Below are positions 13,250 through 16,589 of a DNA stretch of 16,589 nt, piece after piece. Numbering within the stretch: the first letter of the stretch is position 1; each line of letters opens with the position of its first letter. The position numbers were made by a program, and so were the translations under genes. The notes beneath the pieces are model-generated. The model ran no database searches, was not told the origin of the DNA, and was given only the letters and a program-made list of their open reading frames with translations. This DNA is from an uncultured Alphaproteobacteria bacterium (lineage in GTDB: Bacteria; Pseudomonadota; Alphaproteobacteria; CALKHQ01): positions 1-16,589 of the forward strand of contig CALKHQ010000240.1 of the NCBI GenBank assembly GCA_937988735.1, read 5' to 3'.

Positions 13250-14134
13250 TCACAGCAGCAGCTTGCCGCCGGTCACCCCGTAGGTCATGCCGGCGACGTA
13301 GCTCGCGTCGTCGGAGGCGAGGAAGACGTAGACCGGCGCGAGCTCCGCGGGCTGGGCCGGCCGGCCCATGGGGTTGTCCTGGCCGAATTCCGCCACCTTG
13401 TCCGGCGGGAAGGAGATCGGGATCAGCGGTGTCCACACGGGCCCTGGCGCCACGGCGTTGACCCGGATGCCGCGCTCGATCGCTTCCTGGGCCAGCGCCT
13501 CGGTGAAGGTCTTGATCGCGCCCTTGGTGGTGGCATAGGGCAGCAGCACCGGCTTCGGCTGCGCACTCTGGATCGAGCTGGTGTTGATGATGGCGCCGCC
13601 CGGCCTCATCACGGGCAGCGCCGCCTTGCACAGGTAGAACATCGCGTAGATGTTGATGCGGAAGATCCGGTCCCATTCCTCGGACGGGACCTCCTCGATC
13701 CGCTCATGCGTCTGCTGGTAGCCGGCGTTGTTGACCAGGATGTCGAGCCGGCCGAACTCCTCGAGCGTCCGGCGCACGAGCGCCTGGCAGTGGGCCTCGT
13801 CCGCGATGTCGCCGGCAACCGGCACGCATGCCCGGCCGCTTTCTTCGACCACCCGCGCCGTCTCCTTCGCGTCCTCGTGCTCGGAGAGGTAGGAAATCAG
13901 CACGTCGGCGCCCTCGCGGGCGAAGGCGAGGGCGACCGCGCGGCCGATGCCGCTGTCGCCGCCGGTGATCAGCGCGGCCCGGCCCTGAAGCCTGCCCGAG
14001 CCCCTGTAGCTTGCCTCGCCGTAGTCGGGACGGGGCTCCATCCGGGCCTCCGAGCCCGGCGGCTCCTGCTGCTGCGCAGGCATGGGCTCCTGCCGCGCAC
14101 GTTCCCGGGGATCCCGGGGCTCGTCGACGTTCAT
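13250..14134 (-). CDS. Short-chain dehydrogenase/reductase, general-stress type (YghA/YdaD-like)
   Basis: A 294-residue cytoplasmic NAD(P)-dependent oxidoreductase of the classical SDR family. A polar N-terminal extension (about 1-48, rich in Glu, Pro, Arg, Gln) is typical of the subgroup with E. coli YghA and Bacillus YdaD/YhdF. The Rossmann motif TGGDSGIG is at 57-64, GDI at 108-110, NNAG at 135-138. The catalytic residues are Asn161, Ser near 186-187 (NTSSIQ) and YATTK at 200-204. NAVAPGPVWTPL and the C-terminal GMTYGVTGG complete the fold. The ATG at 14134 follows GGGAG at 8 bases. A strong match to an EcfG stress promoter lies just upstream, agreeing with the stress role of this subgroup. 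A ligase remnant follows it. The substrate is unknown. Confidence 0.93.
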   Translation of the reverse strand: MNVDEPRDPRERARQEPMPAQQQEPPGSEARMEPRPDYGEASYRGSGRLQGRAALITGGDSGIGRAVALAFAREGADVLISYLSEHEDAKETARVVEESGRACVPVAGDIADEAHCQALVRRTLEEFGRLDILVNNAGYQQTHERIEEVPSEEWDRIFRINIYAMFYLCKAALPVMRPGGAIINTSSIQSAQPKPVLLPYATTKGAIKTFTEALAQEAIERGIRVNAVAPGPVWTPLIPISFPPDKVAEFGQDNPMGRPAQPAELAPVYVFLASDDASYVAGMTYGVTGGKLLL

Positions 14135-14171
14135 GTCCGGTGCTCCCAGCCGTCCCCTGCCTCGCCCAGCT

Positions 14172-14196
14172 AACGCAGGCCGTGGGGGCCGGTTCC
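14172..14196 (-). promoter_or_regulatory. EcfG-type (general stress response) promoter of the SDR gene
   Basis: Read on the minus strand, GGAAC (14196-14192) and CGTT (14175-14172) are separated by 16 bases. This is the consensus of the alphaproteobacterial general-stress sigma factor EcfG (GGAAC-N16/17-CGTT). The predicted start site is near 14164, about 30 bases before the ATG at 14134. Spacing, distance and gene type all agree. Confidence 0.65.
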
Positions 14197-14204
14197 CGGA
14201 TCAT

Positions 14205-14265
14205 GGCGGCGCGAGCCGCCAGCCTTACGGCGGACGCCCGGAACAGCCGCGGGACCGTTCCGGGC
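14205..14265. terminator. Two inverted repeats between the alginate lyase and the SDR gene
   Basis: Two perfect hairpins lie between the lyase stop (14300) and the EcfG promoter: GCCCGGAAC (14236-14244) with GTTCCGGGC (14257-14265), loop 12; and GGCGGC-GCGA-GCCGCC (14205-14220), extended by one T-A pair. Neither is followed by a T-run in either direction, so they are at best weak or factor-assisted terminators of the lyase transcript. Confidence 0.35.
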
Positions 14266-14299
14266 CTGCCTGCCCGTCAGGGCCGGGGATGCAGCAGCG

Positions 14300-16420
14300 T
14301 CAGATGATGATGCCGCCGGAAGCGACCAGCGACTCCTCGTCGGTCAGGCCGGTCACGTTGCGCAGCTCCGCGATGGCGACGAAGGAATTCCCGCCGCCAT
14401 CCGTGTCCACGGCGAGGACGGAACTGGCGCCGCTGTTGGTGATGCGGACGAAGTCGGTGATCGCGTGCTTCGCCGGATCGTAGAGGTCCAGCAGCCCCGA
14501 CAGGTCGAGCGCATCCTGGCCCCTGGCGAAGTCGGTGATGATGTCGACCGCCGTGAACGCGCTGTCCTTCGTGAAGGCGAAAACGTCGGCGCCGGCACCG
14601 CCGGTCAGCGTGTCCAGACCCGCACCGCCGGCAAGGATGTCATCGCCGCCGTCGCCGCAGAGGGTATCGTTGCCGGCATTGCCATGGAGGAAATCGTCGC
14701 CCACGCCGCCCCAGAGGCTGTCGCTGCCGTCGCCGCCATGGAGCGTGTCGTCGTCGTAATCGCCGTAGATGCGGTCGTTGCCGGCATCGCCCCACATCGT
14801 GTCGTTGTCGTCGCCGCCCCGCAACAGGTCGTCGCCGTTGCCGCCGTAGACGCGGTCGTAGCCGGAGTCGCTGGAGGCGATGTCGTTGCCGTCGCCGGCA
14901 TGGAGGATGTCATCGCCGATACCGCCGCGCAGCGAGTCGTCGCCGGCATCGCCGTAGACGGTGTCGTTGCCGGCGTCGCCGTAGACGGCATCATTGCCGC
15001 CGGCGCCGCGCAGGACGTCGTTCCCGCCGTTGCCCCGGATCGTGTCGCTGGATGACGTCCCGAGGATACTGTTGGCCGCATCGTCACCGATCAGGGACGG
15101 CGACGGGGTGGGTGCCGGCGCTGGCGCGGGCGTTGGCTGCGGTGTCGGCTCGGGCTGCGGCGCCGGTGCGGAGGAAGCAGGCGCCGCGGGGCCATCGGCC
15201 AGGATCAGCGTCTTGGAGTTGAATGCGTCCAGGGTCGCGCCGGCCAGGGTCGCCAGCAGCACCGGCGCACCCGCTCCGGCGGCGCCGTCCAGGTCCGCCG
15301 ACACGGTGACGCTGCTGCCCTTCTGCGCAATGACGACATATCCTTTGGCCTGCGCCTCGGCGGCCTTGAAGCCGACGACGGACTTGAACAGCGCGCTGAG
15401 GTCGAGCTTGTCGCCCGAGTTGAAATCGGTGACCGTGTCGCCGCCCTCGCTCACCGCCTTGTAGATGTAGGTGTTGTTGCCGGTGCCGCCGGTCATCAGG
15501 TCGGCGCCGCCACCGCCCCAGACCTTGTCGTCGCCGCTGCCGGCATCGATGCGGTCCGCGCCCGACGTTCCGTTCAGCGTTTCGGTGTTCTTGGTGCCGG
15601 TGATCACGTTGAATGCCGGCTCGGGCTCCGGCTTCGGCGCGGGAACGGGGTCGGGGGCCGGTTCGGGCGCAGGCGCGGGGCCGACCGTCAGCCCGCCGAG
15701 CCCGGTGCCCGCCTTGTGGCCGAAATCGAGGCCGTAGAAGGATGTCTGGCCGACGCCGGTGCCCTGGGTCTCGTTGACGCCCAGGTAGACGCCCGCCTTG
15801 AAGTAGAAGGTGTCGCTCTGCCACACCGGGTTGATCCTGGTGACCGAGCTGTAGACCTGGCCATCGGCGTGGACCTCGACCGTCAGCGTGTCGCCCCGCG
15901 CGTCGATCTTGTAGGAAAACTTCTCGTTCAGGCTGATGTCCGGTGTCTGGCCCTTCGCATTCTTCAGCAGAAACTTCGTTTCCTTGTTGTCCGATCCTGC
16001 CTGGTCATTGACGAAGTAGACAGTTCCCTTCTCGTAATACAACCGGACCAGCTCATCGTTCTTGCCGTGAATCTGGCCGATGACGATCTTGCCCTGGCTG
16101 CCGTCGGACTTGGTCTGCACCTTGTCTACCTCGAGCGTGGCGGTCATCGTCCCGCCCTCGCTCAGCTTCCAGGCGGCGCGCTCGCTGCCCTTCATCTCGC
16201 GCAGCTCGGAGCGCGCGTACTTGGAGCCGCTGGTCGTCGCGCCCTCGACATGCGCCACGAACACCATCGCGCCGTCCGGCGCGTCGTAGAAATACCTGGA
16301 ATTCTCGTAGCCGATCAGGCTGGGGATTTCGACTGCCGTGCCCCCGATACCGCCGCTGCTGTCCACCGGCAGCGTCAGCCGCCAGTTCCTCAGGTCGAAA
16401 TTGTCCGAATTGGTCGCCAT
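14300..16420 (-). CDS. Secreted alginate lyase (polysaccharide lyase family 7) with RTX repeats
   Basis: A 706-residue extracellular enzyme that cleaves alginate by beta-elimination. Residues about 5-235 are a PL7 jelly-roll domain with all three signatures: RSELRE (70-75), QIH (116-118) and YFKAGVY (206-212). H118 and Y212 are the expected catalytic pair; Ile in QIH is generally linked to activity on guluronate-containing blocks. There is no Sec signal. Two Pro-rich linkers (about 247-269 and 412-442) separate the catalytic domain from two calcium-binding modules: a short one (about 286-345) and a long RTX array (about 456-615). Each ends with an ITDF/VTDF-G-D-LDLS secretion-type segment. 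The protein ends in hydrophobic GGIII. Type I secretion is inferred; no transporter is present in the window. The ATG at 16420 follows GGCGGAA. It is monocistronic, preceded by AT-rich DNA, and is less GC-biased at its N-terminus than its neighbours. Confidence 0.93.
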   Translation of the reverse strand: MATNSDNFDLRNWRLTLPVDSSGGIGGTAVEIPSLIGYENSRYFYDAPDGAMVFVAHVEGATTSGSKYARSELREMKGSERAAWKLSEGGTMTATLEVDKVQTKSDGSQGKIVIGQIHGKNDELVRLYYEKGTVYFVNDQAGSDNKETKFLLKNAKGQTPDISLNEKFSYKIDARGDTLTVEVHADGQVYSSVTRINPVWQSDTFYFKAGVYLGVNETQGTGVGQTSFYGLDFGHKAGTGLGGLTVGPAPAPEPAPDPVPAPKPEPEPAFNVITGTKNTETLNGTSGADRIDAGSGDDKVWGGGGADLMTGGTGNNTYIYKAVSEGGDTVTDFNSGDKLDLSALFKSVVGFKAAEAQAKGYVVIAQKGSSVTVSADLDGAAGAGAPVLLATLAGATLDAFNSKTLILADGPAAPASSAPAPQPEPTPQPTPAPAPAPTPSPSLIGDDAANSILGTSSSDTIRGNGGNDVLRGAGGNDAVYGDAGNDTVYGDAGDDSLRGGIGDDILHAGDGNDIASSDSGYDRVYGGNGDDLLRGGDDNDTMWGDAGNDRIYGDYDDDTLHGGDGSDSLWGGVGDDFLHGNAGNDTLCGDGGDDILAGGAGLDTLTGGAGADVFAFTKDSAFTAVDIITDFARGQDALDLSGLLDLYDPAKHAITDFVRITNSGASSVLAVDTDGGGNSFVAIAELRNVTGLTDEESLVASGGIII
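14585..15055 (-). repeat. RTX calcium-binding nonapeptide array in the alginate lyase
   Basis: About 17 tandem copies of the GGxGxDxLx-type nonapeptide (residues about 456-612 of the lyase) are encoded, for example GNGGNDVLR, GDAGNDTVY, GGIGDDILH and GGAGLDTLT. Such repeats bind Ca2+ and fold outside the cell. The DNA repeat (period 27) comes from the protein repeat. A shorter block of the same kind is at about 15478-15565. Confidence 0.92.
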
Positions 16421-16589
16421 TGCTTCCGCCGATAGTTGAAGGATGTCTCATGACCAAGGCCGGCGGTTTTATGAAGGATTGCGGTAAACGCATAGTTAAC
16501 ATGTAATAATATAACACATGTATTCACTGCCATGAATCAGTCATGGCGAAAGGAGACGAGGACGAAATATGAATTTTTGACCTATGTCA
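16421..16589. promoter_or_regulatory. AT-rich upstream region of the alginate lyase with palindromes
   Basis: This segment is distinctly AT-rich, especially 16460-16530. A perfect inverted repeat GCCATGA-ATCAG-TCATGGC (16529-16547) and two ACATGT palindromes 11 bases apart (16499-16504, 16516-16521) look like operator sites. A leftward promoter is plausible: ATGGCA (16533-16528), 16 bases, TATTAT (16511-16506). Its -35 box overlaps the first palindrome. A TGAC-CTAT-GTCA dyad ends the window (16578-16589). No gene is seen on the plus strand here. Confidence 0.45.

Noticed and set aside
11696..14173. 825-codon open frame on the plus strand
   Set aside because: It runs antisense across the cytochrome-propeller and SDR genes, which have recognisable domains, start sites and promoters. 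Its product is Arg/Gly/Pro/His-rich low-complexity sequence of the kind GC-rich shadow frames give.
14465..15055. 196-codon Val/Ala-rich open frame on the plus strand that looks membrane-like
   Set aside because: It is the reverse reading of the RTX repeat array; the periodic VAVAA pattern is a by-product of Gly-Asp codons on the opposite strand.
14585..15055. 27-base periodic DNA repeat, possible CRISPR or minisatellite
   Set aside because: Period and variation fit a nonapeptide protein repeat in frame with the alginate lyase; there are no constant repeats with unique spacers.
16569..16580. ATG after an AAAGGAG sequence on the plus strand at the right end
   Set aside because: The frame stops after three codons and the AAAGGAG is too far upstream; no longer frame starts here.
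1..16589. Mobile element, integrase, tRNA or rRNA
   Set aside because: No transposase or integrase motifs, terminal repeats, or cloverleaf- or rRNA-like sequence were seen on either strand.

Overview
The window is a compact, GC-rich stretch of bacterial chromosome. It most likely comes from an alphaproteobacterium. The evidence is a variant-type SerC next to SerA, a DUF3775 protein, a tripartite tricarboxylate transporter, and a sequence fitting the alphaproteobacterial general-stress (EcfG) promoter upstream of a stress-type short-chain dehydrogenase. The genus cannot be named from the sequence. I see no rRNA, tRNA, CRISPR array, insertion sequence or integrase. Gene density is very high, with several 3' ends that overlap or almost touch.

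Layout. Positions 1-1788 (minus strand) hold the serine pathway: serC followed after one base by serA, which runs off the left edge. A clear sigma70-like promoter and a structured leader precede serC. Divergent from it is a small antibiotic-biosynthesis-monooxygenase (ABM) domain gene (2019-2354), whose promoter contains a dyad resembling a SoxR/MerR operator. A convergent RraA/HMG-aldolase-like gene (2347-3042) overlaps its 3' end. Next come a three-domain response regulator, REC-GGDEF(degenerate)-EAL (3185-4984), probably a phosphorylation-controlled c-di-GMP phosphodiesterase, and the convergent pair cutC and a UvrD-like helicase with a toxin-like N-terminal domain (5003-7809, minus strand). 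Then come tctC-tctB-tctA (7948-10936), two small coupled genes (an 87-residue unknown and DUF3775, 11035-11726), and a convergent cytochrome c-streptogramin lyase-like beta-propeller fusion (11732-12976). After these lie a remnant of an ATP-dependent DNA ligase, an SDR with an EcfG-type promoter (13250-14134), and a large secreted alginate lyase with RTX repeats (14300-16420). The window ends in AT-rich upstream DNA containing palindromes.

How the genes fit together. Two units are clearly operonic: serC-serA (serine synthesis) and tctC-tctB-tctA (solute uptake). Helicase-cutC and the 87-residue gene-DUF3775 are coupled by four-base GTGA overlaps. The remaining genes look like individual accessory functions. 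The alginate lyase differs most from its surroundings: its upstream DNA is AT-rich, its N-terminal part is less GC-biased, and it is built for type I secretion although no transporter is present here. The best leads are the SoxR-like operator before the ABM gene, the EcfG promoter with the adjoining ligase remnant, the cytochrome-propeller fusion, the toxin-like domain fused to the helicase, and the duplicated secretion modules of the lyase. I do not see an obviously new multi-gene system.
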